DNA of 38,202 nt from Candidatus Geocrenenecus dongiae (GCA_023267855.1 JALNLN010000015.1:1-38202), one strand, 5' to 3'. Shown: positions 15,657-24,201, counted from the stretch's first letter. Notes: generated from the sequence alone by a model not told the origin. Numbers and translations: made by a program.

Positions 15657-17150
15657 CTACTTCTTCTTTAAAGCTTCATCTAGATCGTAATCTCTATCTC
15701 TTTCCAATTCTTTTTTAATCTTCTTTGCTTCAGATTCTCCAGCCGCCTCAGATAACATCTTATCTGTAGTTTTCTCTATAAGATTAGCTTTCCTGTGTAT
15801 TCTTCTACTCAGCCATTCTTCGTAACCCCCCCACTTGAAAGGCCCATAAAGACCTTGAGCTATGTCTAGTAAGTCTCTTTGCGCTCCTCCAAGCCACATC
15901 TGTATGATCTTGAAGTCTCGATAATATTTCTCAACATTCATCTCGAAAGAGTATCCATAGGAGCCCATAAGCTCCATAGCTTTGTTTGTACAGAACATGG
16001 CTGCTTCTCCAGCAAATGATCTGGCAGAAGAGAATTTTGCAATCATGTGAGGTTGCCAGGGTTCACCGTAAACGTCTGGTCGTGAAGCTTGCCAAGTCAC
16101 TGATAGATAATACTGTCTCGCTAAATCTATCATACGATACATCTGTGCTAGTATAGAAGCAAATAGAGATCTTTCTCTAACAGGTTTTCCAGCAATCTCT
16201 CTATCCTTCGTCCACTCTAAAGCTATCTCTAACACTGCAGTTGATATGCCTGTGAGTCTCGCAGCACCAGCTAATCTACCTAACCCCACAATATACCCTT
16301 TAATGATCTTTGCTCCATCGCCGGGCTTAGTATCGATACGGTACTTTGCAGGAACCTCCACATTTTCAAACCACATATCTACATTCTCATCTGTTAAACA
16401 GAAACCACATTTCTTGTATGGTTCTCCAAAACTCATACCTTTAGCATTATATGGTACATATACTATTCCAGCTACTTCCTCACCTCTTGATGGATCTTCA
16501 GATACTACAATCCAGTAACCCAGGTGTCCAGCAAATATCTCAGGCCACTTTTCACGCCACTTATCCCAGTATTCAGGTTTAGCTGCAGGCCCAGGCCATA
16601 TCTTATGCCCATTTAAAATATATGAATCGCCCTGCTTCTTAGCTATTACAACATTTAGTGTTCTAAATTCTAAAGATGGGTCTTCTATATTAGCTCCACC
16701 TTCTGGTTCTGTAATACATACACAAGCTATGTAAGGTACTTTTCCAGTAAGTTTTGGTGAGAATTCTTCTAGTAAATCTCTTCTAGCATGGACACGATTG
16801 AACATTATAGAAACTATCCAGTGAATTTTACCAACCAGTGTACTTAACCCTGGATCTCCTCTAGAGAGTTCTTCATTTATCATCTGTCTAACTACTGGTG
16901 AAAATCCTCCTCCACCATATTCTACAGGAAGATTAGCAGTAGTTAATCCAAGTTTATGACACTTATAGTAAAGTTCATACAGAGTCCTATGAGCAAGTTC
17001 TTCATCTCTATGCCATCCGCCTTCTAGATCCTGTCTCCTTGGAAATACCTCTTTCTCCGTAAATTCTCTTATACTCTTAGCTATCAATAATTCTTCATCA
17101 GTACAAAAACATCTAGGATACTTATGTTCAGGTTCAAGAAGCAGATACAA
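15657..17150 (-). CDS. Acyl-CoA dehydrogenase-family flavoprotein lacking the canonical catalytic Glu
   Basis: A roughly 497-residue flavoprotein of the acyl-CoA dehydrogenase fold, about 100 residues longer than usual because of an insert (WDKWREKWPEIFAGHLGYW) and a charged C-terminal tail. The N-terminal helical domain has ANLPVEYGGGGFSPV, the FAD/substrate strand reads VCITEPEGGANIED, and MELMGSYGYSFEMNVEKYYR precedes the active-site segment. That segment, normally IYEGT with the catalytic base, is QMWLGGAQ here, so Glu is replaced by Leu. The alternative base position of isovaleryl-CoA dehydrogenase (LERL) is LGRL. The protein may act on an unusual substrate or not be a dehydrogenase. A TTG at 17150 is preferred because GAGGTG (17158-17163 on this strand) is well spaced; an upstream TTG is at 17171. 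Divergent from the lactonase operon. Confidence 0.8.
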   Translation of the reverse strand: MYLLLEPEHKYPRCFCTDEELLIAKSIREFTEKEVFPRRQDLEGGWHRDEELAHRTLYELYYKCHKLGLTTANLPVEYGGGGFSPVVRQMINEELSRGDPGLSTLVGKIHWIVSIMFNRVHARRDLLEEFSPKLTGKVPYIACVCITEPEGGANIEDPSLEFRTLNVVIAKKQGDSYILNGHKIWPGPAAKPEYWDKWREKWPEIFAGHLGYWIVVSEDPSRGEEVAGIVYVPYNAKGMSFGEPYKKCGFCLTDENVDMWFENVEVPAKYRIDTKPGDGAKIIKGYIVGLGRLAGAARLTGISTAVLEIALEWTKDREIAGKPVRERSLFASILAQMYRMIDLARQYYLSVTWQASRPDVYGEPWQPHMIAKFSSARSFAGEAAMFCTNKAMELMGSYGYSFEMNVEKYYRDFKIIQMWLGGAQRDLLDIAQGLYGPFKWGGYEEWLSRRIHRKANLIEKTTDKMLSEAAGESEAKKIKKELERDRDYDLDEALKKK

Positions 17151-17171
17151 AACATTACACCTCTTAATCAA

Positions 17172-17272
17172 ACACTACTTTCCAGAATTGCTATTTAATA
17201 TTTTTATTTACAATATATAAATAGTAGTAATGTATATATAGTAGATTTTAAGTTTTTTATTGAGGTTTTGGT
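17172..17272. promoter_or_regulatory. Divergent promoter region, acyl-CoA dehydrogenase-like gene and lactonase operon
   Basis: A very AT-rich stretch. TATATATA at about 17233-17240 fits a plus-strand TATA box, and a GAGG (17262-17265) sits ahead of the lactonase ATG at 17273. AATATTTTTATTTA (17201-17214) could serve the minus strand. No clear operator is seen. Confidence 0.4.
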
Positions 17273-18088
17273 ATGGGTGTCAAGAATATATACCTTTTAG
17301 ATTTCGGCATTCTTTCAGGAGAGTTGGGATGGTTTTTACCTGATCCAGCTGGTTGGACAGAAACCGTTGTTGAAAAGAAGCCTAAGATACCTGTATGGAC
17401 AGATATACCTGTAACTGGAGCAGTTATAGAACATACAGATGGAAGAGTGTTGATAGATAGTGGTAGTCATCCTGAAGCAAAAAAAGTTTGGGGACCAGTA
17501 TGGGAAGTATTTCCAATGACAAAGTTCACTGATGAAAATCGGTTAGAGAATCAATTAAAACTGATTAATTTAAAGCCTGAAGACATAGATTATGTTGTTT
17601 TTACACATTTACATCTAGATCATGCAGGTCAAGCATACCTCTTCAAAGATCTCAAGAAACCTCTAATCGCACATAAGAAAGAATTAATGTGGGCAGTATA
17701 CTTACTGTATCTCGGGAAAGCTGGTGCATACCAACCTGTAGATCTTGAAGCATTGAAAGGAGGAGAATGGTTTACTTTTGAAGGAGAAACATTCGAACTT
17801 CTTCCAGGCATAGAATTAATGTTTGTTGGAGGGCACACTCCTGGAAGTATTATAATAAAAGTAGAAACAGAAGCTGGGAACAACTATATCTTTACAGGAG
17901 ATTTCATACATCTACCTGAAGAACTTGAGAAAGAATCAAAGGGATGGTTGCTTGGAGATGTAGATGAATACATAACTGGTCTAAGAAAGATAAAATTATT
18001 GGCGAAGAGACCTCGGACAAATCTAGTAATAAGCCATGATCCCAAATTATGGGAGAAATATCCCAAAGCACCTAAAGCTCTCAGATAG
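17273..18088 (+). CDS. Metallo-beta-lactamase-fold lactonase, AiiA/BlcC (AttM) family
   Basis: A 271-residue cytosolic dinuclear-zinc hydrolase. Metal ligands are HLHLDH (His112, His114, Asp116, His117), His in GGHTPGS, Asp in FTGDFIH and His in VISHDP. The stretch FTDENRLENQLKLINLKPED before the first motif and the PGIELMFVGGHTPG segment closely follow AiiA and AttM/BlcC, which open N-acyl-homoserine lactones or gamma-butyrolactone. It is followed 27 nt later by an iron alcohol dehydrogenase gene, the same pairing as blcC-blcB of Agrobacterium, which favours a small gamma-lactone such as gamma-butyrolactone as substrate. The substrate is inference from context; the fold and metal site are clear. 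Confidence 0.83.
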   Translation: MGVKNIYLLDFGILSGELGWFLPDPAGWTETVVEKKPKIPVWTDIPVTGAVIEHTDGRVLIDSGSHPEAKKVWGPVWEVFPMTKFTDENRLENQLKLINLKPEDIDYVVFTHLHLDHAGQAYLFKDLKKPLIAHKKELMWAVYLLYLGKAGAYQPVDLEALKGGEWFTFEGETFELLPGIELMFVGGHTPGSIIIKVETEAGNNYIFTGDFIHLPEELEKESKGWLLGDVDEYITGLRKIKLLAKRPRTNLVISHDPKLWEKYPKAPKALR

Positions 18089-18115
18089 ATAGATAAGTCT
18101 TAGATGAGGTCAGAA

Positions 18116-19381
18116 ATGTTCGAGCCATTTTATTCTTCTCCAAACGATACTATATTTACTATTAGAAATGTTCAAGCAAAGTTTGGGGAAGGTGTTAGTT
18201 CAGAAGTAGGTTACGAGGCAAGAAGACTTGGAATCAAGAAAGCATTAATAGTCACAGACAAGAATATAAATGAGAATACTAAGATTCCTTCAAAGATAAA
18301 AGAATATCTTGAGGAAGCTGGTGTTAAAGCTGAAATATTTGATGGTACGCATATAGAACCTATTGATACAGAAGTTATCAAAGCTATAGAATTTGCTAAA
18401 GGAAAAGATTATGATGGATTTATAGCTGTTGGTGGTGGATCATCTATAGATACAGCTAAAATGATAAATCTGTACGTAACTTACCCTACACCTGATTTCA
18501 AAGATTATATCGCACCTCCAACAGGTGGGGGAAAACCTGTTCCAGGTCCTCTTAAACCACTGATATGTATTCCTACAACTGCGGGAACTGGAAGTGAGAA
18601 TACTCCTGTTGCTATTGTAGATCTAGTTAAGGAGAAATTGAAGGTAGGGATTTCCCATCCATATCTATTACCTTCCTTTGCTTTGCTAGACCCCGTCCTT
18701 ACAATTTCTCTTCCACCTTACTACACTGCTTCAACAGGTATAGATGCGCTCATGCATTGTATAGAATGTTATACTGCTATTCCATACTACGCTAGACCTA
18801 GACCAGCATCTCCAGATAAAAGACCAGTTTACATAGGCTCTAACCCCGTTTCAGACATCTTTGTAGAGAAAGCGATAGAGTTAATAGGAAAGTATTTGAG
18901 AAAAGCGTACTATAATCCATATGATATAGAAGCGAGAAGGAACATGCTTTTAGCAGCACATCTAGGTGGTGCTTTCGGGAACGCTGGAGTACATATCTCA
19001 CATGCACTAGCATATCCAATAGCTGGTAGAAGACATGATCTACCACACGGTATAACCGTAGCTATAACAGGACCGGCCATGCTTGAATTTCTTGAACCAA
19101 TAGTTCCAGAAAGACTTGCTAGGATAGCTCAACTCTTAGGAGAAAAAATTGAAGGACTTAAAATTAGAGAAGCAGCTGCTCTAGCTAAGGAAGCTTTGAT
19201 AAAATTGATGAAAGATCTTAATCTACCCTCAGGTATAAGTGAATTCGGTTTTGAAGAAAAAGATATAAGAGAACTCTCTGAAGGAGCAATACTACAACAA
19301 AGATTACTGGCAGTAAGCCCTAGACCTGTAACTATAAATGATATCTCAGAGATCTACAAGAAAAGTTTACACAACTGGTAA
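18116..19381 (+). CDS. Iron-type alcohol dehydrogenase, hydroxyacid-oxoacid transhydrogenase (ADHFE1) subgroup
   Basis: A 421-residue group III alcohol dehydrogenase. It has the NAD-binding GGGSSIDTAK, PTTAGTGSE, a metal-ligand helix DALMHCIECYTA, and His in HISHALAYPIAG and LPHGI. The segment SNPVSDIFVEKAIELIGKYL, then EARRNMLLAAHLGGAFGNAG, VHISHALAYPIAG, is characteristic of the ADHFE1 group. Those enzymes oxidise 4-hydroxybutyrate to succinic semialdehyde while reducing 2-oxoglutarate to D-2-hydroxyglutarate. ATG 18116 is favoured by TGAGGT 5 nt upstream; ATG 18104 has no such site. It forms an operon with the lactonase; a D-2-hydroxyacid dehydrogenase lies 0.7 kb downstream. Substrate is inferred from subgroup and neighbours. 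Confidence 0.82.
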   Translation: MFEPFYSSPNDTIFTIRNVQAKFGEGVSSEVGYEARRLGIKKALIVTDKNINENTKIPSKIKEYLEEAGVKAEIFDGTHIEPIDTEVIKAIEFAKGKDYDGFIAVGGGSSIDTAKMINLYVTYPTPDFKDYIAPPTGGGKPVPGPLKPLICIPTTAGTGSENTPVAIVDLVKEKLKVGISHPYLLPSFALLDPVLTISLPPYYTASTGIDALMHCIECYTAIPYYARPRPASPDKRPVYIGSNPVSDIFVEKAIELIGKYLRKAYYNPYDIEARRNMLLAAHLGGAFGNAGVHISHALAYPIAGRRHDLPHGITVAITGPAMLEFLEPIVPERLARIAQLLGEKIEGLKIREAAALAKEALIKLMKDLNLPSGISEFGFEEKDIRELSEGAILQQRLLAVSPRPVTINDISEIYKKSLHNW

Positions 19382-19414
19382 TAAACAAAAGAAGTTCCTA
19401 AATATCGAAATCAA

Positions 19415-19429
19415 TTTTTAATATTTTTT
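19415..19429 (+). terminator. T-rich terminator candidate after the alcohol dehydrogenase
   Basis: Two T-runs (T5 then T6) lie 34-48 bp after the stop. Archaeal termination needs little more than such oligo-T stretches. No strong hairpin is seen. Confidence 0.45.
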
Positions 19430-19490
19430 ATTACGTTAATTATAAAAACTAATATAAAAGCTTAGAATTGAAGGAGGCTATTCATACTAT

Positions 19491-19502
19491 AAGCATATGC
19501 TT
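19491..19502. repeat. Perfect 12-bp palindrome upstream of the CBS gene
   Basis: AAGCATATGCTT, about 77 bp before the CBS start and 35 bp upstream of its TATA box. It could be an operator or a chance palindrome in AT-rich DNA. Confidence 0.3.
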
Positions 19503-19536
19503 GTAAAGATTATGAGAAGCTGTTACTGTCTGTTTA

Positions 19537-19545
19537 GGTTTATAT
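19537..19545 (+). promoter_or_regulatory. TATA box deciding the start of the CBS gene
   Basis: TTTATATAA lies only a few bases ahead of the first ATG at 19549 but about 38 bp ahead of the second ATG at 19579. The second start is therefore the likelier one. Confidence 0.5.
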
Positions 19546-19578
19546 AACATGGTTTTCTTCTATAGTCGAGAGTTGTCT

Positions 19579-19983
19579 ATGAAGAGGTTTCAGATTGCTA
19601 ATATAACTGTAGATGAAGTTATGACGAGGAACTTGGTTACCATTACTGTTGGTAGTAGTGTAGAGGATGCTGTAAGAAAGATGATTGAATATGATGTTGA
19701 ATGTCTACCTGTTGTAGATTCTGAAGGTATACTACACGGTTTAATCACTTTTAGAGATATCGTCACGAAAGCCGTGTTAAGTCATAAAGATGTAAAAGAA
19801 CTTAAAGTTGAAGATATAATGACTAGAAACCCTATCACCTGTAGTCCTAAATCCACAATCCTAGAAGTCGTTAAGATAATGAAGAATAAACATTTAAGAA
19901 GAATTCCTGTCGTAGATTCTAATAATAAGTTGATGGGCTTAATTACAGATTTTGATCTAACAATTATAGGATGGGGGAAGTAG
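19579..19983 (+). CDS. Tandem CBS-domain protein
   Basis: A 134-residue protein made almost entirely of two CBS domains. Each opens with a VDEVMTRN or VEDIMTRNP motif, followed by VEDAVRKM or LEVVKIMK and the VVDSEG/VVDSNN strand with LxGLIT. CBS pairs bind adenosine nucleotides (AMP, ATP, SAM) and act as sensors of energy state, alone or bound to an enzyme. It lies between the transhydrogenase and the FAD dehydrogenase on the same strand with its own promoter, so it might report energy status to this cluster. That link is inference only. Confidence 0.85.
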   Translation: MKRFQIANITVDEVMTRNLVTITVGSSVEDAVRKMIEYDVECLPVVDSEGILHGLITFRDIVTKAVLSHKDVKELKVEDIMTRNPITCSPKSTILEVVKIMKNKHLRRIPVVDSNNKLMGLITDFDLTIIGWGK

Positions 19984-20061
19984 CAAGCAGTACACTGCAT
20001 TCAGAAGTATTTCTCAAAAAGATAAATAATAGGATTGCTTACTGATTGTCTTGAAGAGTTT

Positions 20062-21465
20062 ATGAAGACTTACTTTAACAAGGTTTCTAGAAGTGATTTA
20101 GAGTTTTTTGAGAAATTGTTAGGTAGTAGGAATGTTTCTACTAGTGAAGAAGAATTGGTGGTGAATTCTATTGATGCTTTTCAGGGAGATTTCTATAGAG
20201 CAGATGTAGTTTTATGGCCTGAGACTACTGAACATGTTGTAGAGATACTTAGGTATGCTGATCAGCATCGTATACCTGTTTACCCCAGAGGTGGTGGAAC
20301 AGGATTGACTGGAACAGTTCCAGTATATGGAGGAATAGTTCTCAGCATGTTAAAGATGAATAAGATAGTTGAGGTCTACGAAGAAGATATGCAGGTAACT
20401 GTTGAAGCTGGAATGATATACGAAAAGCTCAACAAGGAGCTCGAGAAGTATGGCTTATTCTTTCCCCCAGATCCTTCAAGTGGATCTGTATGTACTATTG
20501 GAGGTATGGTTGCTTCTAATTCATCTGGATTAAAAGCTGTAAAGTATGGTACGACGAGAGACTACGTTCTAGGATTTGAATTAGTCTTTGCAGGTGGAAG
20601 GAAGATGAAGCTTGGATCTAGAACATTCAAGTACTCTACTGGATACGATTTAGCGAGAATGATGATCGGGTCTCAAGGAACTCTAGGAGTCTTCACAGAG
20701 ATAACACTTAGATTAAGAAAACTGCCCCAAGATTTTAAGACAGCTCTAGCATTCTTTCCAACAGTAGAATCTGCAGTAAAATCAATCTGCAAAATAGTTA
20801 GAACTGGTTTAGATGTAGCTGCACTAGAATTTGTTGATGAACCTTTAATCAAGAATATTTCAGAGTATAAGAAGATATCTTTTCCTGAATCTAAAGCAAT
20901 GGTCTTGGTTGAGGCTCATGGTTCAGCACGTTATGTAGAAGACGTGTTGGAGGGGTGTTGCAACATATTTAGAGAGAATGATGCTGTTGATATTTGGATA
21001 ACTAGAGATCGTGAGGAGAGAGAATTTTTCTGGTCGGCTCGTAGAAGTGTTTACCCAGTCTCCCTGAGGCATAGTAGGTATCTTGTTATAAGCGATCTAG
21101 TTGTACCGATCTCGAAACTCTTAGAAGCCGTATTGAAGACTTATGCTATAGCTGAGAAATATAAGATAAAAGCTTCAGTTATAGGTCACTTCGGAGATGG
21201 AAATATACATGTTCACTGGTTTTTAGGAGATAATAGAGAACTTTTACCCATAGCTCATAAAGCTAATGATGAATTAGCTGAATGGGTAATAGATGTCGGT
21301 GGAGCTGTATCTGGAGAACATGGGATAGGAACTGAGAAGAAGAAGTTTATGAAGTTACAGCACGGTGAAGCCTACGATCTCATGCTACAGATTAAACGTC
21401 TGCTCGATCCTAAATGTATACTCTCACCTGGAGTAATCTTTGATGTAGATGAAGTAATACAGTAG
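20062..21465 (+). CDS. FAD-dependent D-2-hydroxyacid dehydrogenase (GlcD/D2HGDH family)
   Basis: A 467-residue VAO/PCMH-type flavoprotein. The FAD pyrophosphate loop is PRGGGTGLTG, followed by FFPPDPSSGSVCTIGGMVA and the KYGTTRDYVLG segment. The C-terminal catalytic domain carries GHFGDGNIHVHWF and SGEHGIGTEKKKFM, both hallmarks of glycolate, D-lactate and D-2-hydroxyglutarate dehydrogenases. ATG 20062 is chosen; an AT-rich box near 20020-20030 suits it, while the frame is open from TTG 20035. The Fe-S gene follows after 26 nt, as in glcD-glcF. With a 2-hydroxyglutarate-producing transhydrogenase nearby, D-2-hydroxyglutarate is a reasonable substrate; D-lactate or glycolate cannot be excluded. 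Confidence 0.85.
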   Translation: MKTYFNKVSRSDLEFFEKLLGSRNVSTSEEELVVNSIDAFQGDFYRADVVLWPETTEHVVEILRYADQHRIPVYPRGGGTGLTGTVPVYGGIVLSMLKMNKIVEVYEEDMQVTVEAGMIYEKLNKELEKYGLFFPPDPSSGSVCTIGGMVASNSSGLKAVKYGTTRDYVLGFELVFAGGRKMKLGSRTFKYSTGYDLARMMIGSQGTLGVFTEITLRLRKLPQDFKTALAFFPTVESAVKSICKIVRTGLDVAALEFVDEPLIKNISEYKKISFPESKAMVLVEAHGSARYVEDVLEGCCNIFRENDAVDIWITRDREEREFFWSARRSVYPVSLRHSRYLVISDLVVPISKLLEAVLKTYAIAEKYKIKASVIGHFGDGNIHVHWFLGDNRELLPIAHKANDELAEWVIDVGGAVSGEHGIGTEKKKFMKLQHGEAYDLMLQIKRLLDPKCILSPGVIFDVDEVIQ

Positions 21466-21491
21466 TATGTTTCAATATAAAGGTGGATGAT

Positions 21492-22736
21492 ATGACTATA
21501 GAGAAACATAATGGAGAATATTTGGACCTACTTTTACAAGATGTGTTTAAATGTGTTAGATGTGGTTTCTGTAATAGTGTCTGTCCAACATCAAACATAT
21601 CGATCTCATACATGGGTTCAAGAACATCACGTGGAAGAATAGTGATACTCCAAGCATATTTCTCAAACATATTAAACAAGCCTATAGAGAGTGATGAGAT
21701 ACAGGAAGCTTTTGACTATTGTTTTGGGTGTCGTAGATGTTTAGATATATGTCCTGCAGGAGTCAAGATACCTCAGATAGTATGGAGAGTGAAATCCCTC
21801 AAAGCTAGGAAGAGACTTCTACATAGATTTCTTTTCTCAAACTATGGTTTACTTGAAAAAATTTGTTCTAAGATGCCGAAATTATCAAATACCTTTCTCT
21901 CCAGTTCTCTTGGAAAAACAATGCTAGAAAGATTGTATGGGATAGATAGAAGGGTTAGTTTTCCAAAATTTTATGAAGTGAGTTTGGAGAGCTGGTTCAG
22001 AAGGAGGAGGTTTCAGAATAGTGGTGGGAGAAAACTCTCATACTTCGTAGACGTTTTTACAAATTATCATGAAGTAGATCTTGGAATAGAAATCGTAACA
22101 ACACTTGAGAAACTAGGTTACAGTATCAGTATTCCTCCGCAGAAAGAGGCTGGCACAATACTTTTTGAAGAAGGATTAATAGAAGAAGCATTAAAGATAG
22201 CAAGATATAACATAGAAAATCTGTATAAGTCTATTGTAAATGGTTCAGTAATCTTGACTAGCTCTCCTGCAGCTTACCTAGCCTTAAAGAAAGATTACCC
22301 TGAGTTCCTTGGAGATGAAAAGTCTAGAATTGTTGCAGATAATACTTTCGATGTTCTCGAACTACTACTAAGAGACGTTGAAGAAGGTCGAGTAAAATTG
22401 GATAGTAGAGAAGGATTTAAGATAACCTACCATCATAGTTGTTTTACTAAGGCTTCTGGATTAACGAAAACCATAAAGAGACTTCTATCTTACGCTGAAT
22501 ATGATTTAAAAGAAGTTGATCAGTGTTGTGGAATAGCTGGACTATGGGGGATGAAGAAAAAACATTTCGATCAAGCTATTGAAGTTGGTTCAGGATTGTT
22601 CAGCGAATTGAAGAATCTTGCGATTCCTGTCACTTCTCAAAGTGAAACATGTAGACTTCAAATAAGACATAATACAGGAATAGATGTTAAACATCCATTC
22701 CAGTATATTTCAGAGATTATTGAGCCCCGTCCATAA
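21492..22736 (+). CDS. GlpC/GlcF-like Fe-S subunit with a degenerate first CCG domain
   Basis: A 414-residue electron-transfer partner of the preceding flavoprotein. Two [4Fe-4S] motifs lie near the N-terminus: CVRCGFCNSVCP and CFGCRRCLDICP. The C-terminal CCG domain is intact (HHSCFTKA, then VDQCCGIAGLWG). The first CCG-like half has lost its cysteines: FVDVFTNYHE stands where CxxN is usual, and QKEAGTILFEEG stands in place of CCGxP. It probably keeps both cubane clusters and one cysteine-rich site. ATG 21492 is supported by AGGTGG just upstream (21481-21486); a GTG at 21483 is possible. Electrons probably go to the quinone pool or a soluble carrier; no membrane segment is seen. Confidence 0.85.
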   Translation: MTIEKHNGEYLDLLLQDVFKCVRCGFCNSVCPTSNISISYMGSRTSRGRIVILQAYFSNILNKPIESDEIQEAFDYCFGCRRCLDICPAGVKIPQIVWRVKSLKARKRLLHRFLFSNYGLLEKICSKMPKLSNTFLSSSLGKTMLERLYGIDRRVSFPKFYEVSLESWFRRRRFQNSGGRKLSYFVDVFTNYHEVDLGIEIVTTLEKLGYSISIPPQKEAGTILFEEGLIEEALKIARYNIENLYKSIVNGSVILTSSPAAYLALKKDYPEFLGDEKSRIVADNTFDVLELLLRDVEEGRVKLDSREGFKITYHHSCFTKASGLTKTIKRLLSYAEYDLKEVDQCCGIAGLWGMKKKHFDQAIEVGSGLFSELKNLAIPVTSQSETCRLQIRHNTGIDVKHPFQYISEIIEPRP

Positions 22737-22755
22737 TTTTCATTTAACTGATCTA

Positions 22756-24201
22756 CTAATGCATTGGTCTACTCTGGATTTTAATGTTTCTTAATCTAAC
22801 ATCTGGTCCTCCAAACCATACAGGTATTGCTTGTAGGGGTTCACTCTTACCACAGTATCCTGCATTAAACTTAACCTTCTTGCCTATCGCATCTATAGAA
22901 CTATAGAAATCTTTCGTAGTTATCTCCAGGACAGGGTTTCTAACAGGTTTCCCAACTTCTCCATCTACTATCATATATGCTTCTACACCTACGTATCTCT
23001 GATTCCATCTCTTATCATCTATATTCCATTCTTGGTTTGACTTAATGTATACTCCTAGCTTAATGTCTTCGATTAGTTCTTCAAACGTGTAGTCTCCAGG
23101 CTTCATGTACGTATTCGCCATTCTCACTATTGGTTCTCTATCGTATAAGCTCGCTCTAGATGCACCGTTACTCTCAACACCGAAGATACTTGCAGTCTCT
23201 CTATTATGGAGAAGTTCTCTTAGAAAACCGTTCTCTATTAAAATTCTCTCCCTAGCTTCCACACCTTCTTCATCGTAGAGATAGTAACCGAAAGAATGTG
23301 GAATCCTAGGATCATCCACAACAGTCACGATGTCTGATCCTATCTTAGTACCAAGCATATCTGGCTTAATGTATGTTTCACCTGCTTGTGCTGCTTCCCT
23401 TCCCAGAACTCTATCTGCTTCAGCCGGATGACCTGCAGATTCATGGCATATCAATCCGACAATTTCTCCACCCACTACAACATCAACTTCTCCTTTAGGT
23501 GGTTCAATGCTTTCTAGCAATACTCTACATAAGTTCTCTACTTCTTCTACCATAACATCGTCTAGCCTCCATCTCTCTATCGCTTCCCATCCTCTCGATT
23601 CTCCTAGCTCTCTGTATCTCTGTAAAGTTCCATGCTGTGGACTATAAAGTGTTAGTATATAGCTCGCCATCGTTCTAGGAATAACATGCTTAACATCTGC
23701 GCCATCACTGTTAACTACATGTTTCTCTAAATCCCATTTCTCAAATGTTAGTAATCTAGAAGGAATTTTTACACCAATCTTCTCTGAAGCTTCAACAACA
23801 AGTTTATCTATATCTTTCATATAATCTATCTTATCTTCTATTGATATGTTTTCCCATTTTATTCTCGGTTTAACTTCTACTCTTCCACTAGAAATCTTCC
23901 CACCAGCTAGAGATACGCCTCTAGAAATCATCTTAGAGGAAGTCCTAGCCATAGAAACAGCACTACTCACAATTTTCTTTACAGCTCCTATCTTCAAGTC
24001 GCTTGTCGAAGCAAATCCAAGAGCATTTCCAACAAGTACTCTTACAGAAATACCTCTAGAAATAGATGAGGCTGAAATTTCTGGAACACCATTCTTTAAC
24101 ATGATAGATTCAGTAACATCTTTCTGATACCTAGCTTCAGCATAACTTGCACCAAGACTTAAAGCATAATCTACAGCTTCCCTAAGCAAATCATCAAACA
24201 T
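22756..24201 (-). CDS. tldD: TldD family metalloprotease
   Basis: A 481-residue TldD/PmbA-family protein. The zinc motif HExxxH is CHESAGHPAEAD (His253, Glu254, His258), inside the conserved run that continues ADRVLGREAAQAGETY. The usual C-terminal GYCGKSEPLQAIPVWFGGP is present. TldD works with TldE/PmbA as a heterodimer that degrades unfolded peptides or processes small peptides; no tldE is in the window. ATG 24201 is preferred to the TTG at 24222: a TTTAAG box lies about 25 bp upstream, fitting leaderless transcription. It converges with the Fe-S gene across 19 bp. Confidence 0.9.
   Translation of the reverse strand: MFDDLLREAVDYALSLGASYAEARYQKDVTESIMLKNGVPEISASSISRGISVRVLVGNALGFASTSDLKIGAVKKIVSSAVSMARTSSKMISRGVSLAGGKISSGRVEVKPRIKWENISIEDKIDYMKDIDKLVVEASEKIGVKIPSRLLTFEKWDLEKHVVNSDGADVKHVIPRTMASYILTLYSPQHGTLQRYRELGESRGWEAIERWRLDDVMVEEVENLCRVLLESIEPPKGEVDVVVGGEIVGLICHESAGHPAEADRVLGREAAQAGETYIKPDMLGTKIGSDIVTVVDDPRIPHSFGYYLYDEEGVEARERILIENGFLRELLHNRETASIFGVESNGASRASLYDREPIVRMANTYMKPGDYTFEELIEDIKLGVYIKSNQEWNIDDKRWNQRYVGVEAYMIVDGEVGKPVRNPVLEITTKDFYSSIDAIGKKVKFNAGYCGKSEPLQAIPVWFGGPDVRLRNIKIQSRPMH

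Noticed and set aside
15604-15690. Short plus-strand frame starting MSQKEVIGGG, overlapping the end of the acyl-CoA dehydrogenase-like gene
   Set aside because: Only 28 codons, no ribosome binding site, and the second half is antisense to a clear gene.
15657-17150. 4-hydroxybutyryl-CoA dehydratase, tempting from length and neighbours
   Set aside because: The cluster-binding Cys/His pattern of that enzyme is not visible, and the motifs are those of ordinary acyl-CoA dehydrogenases.
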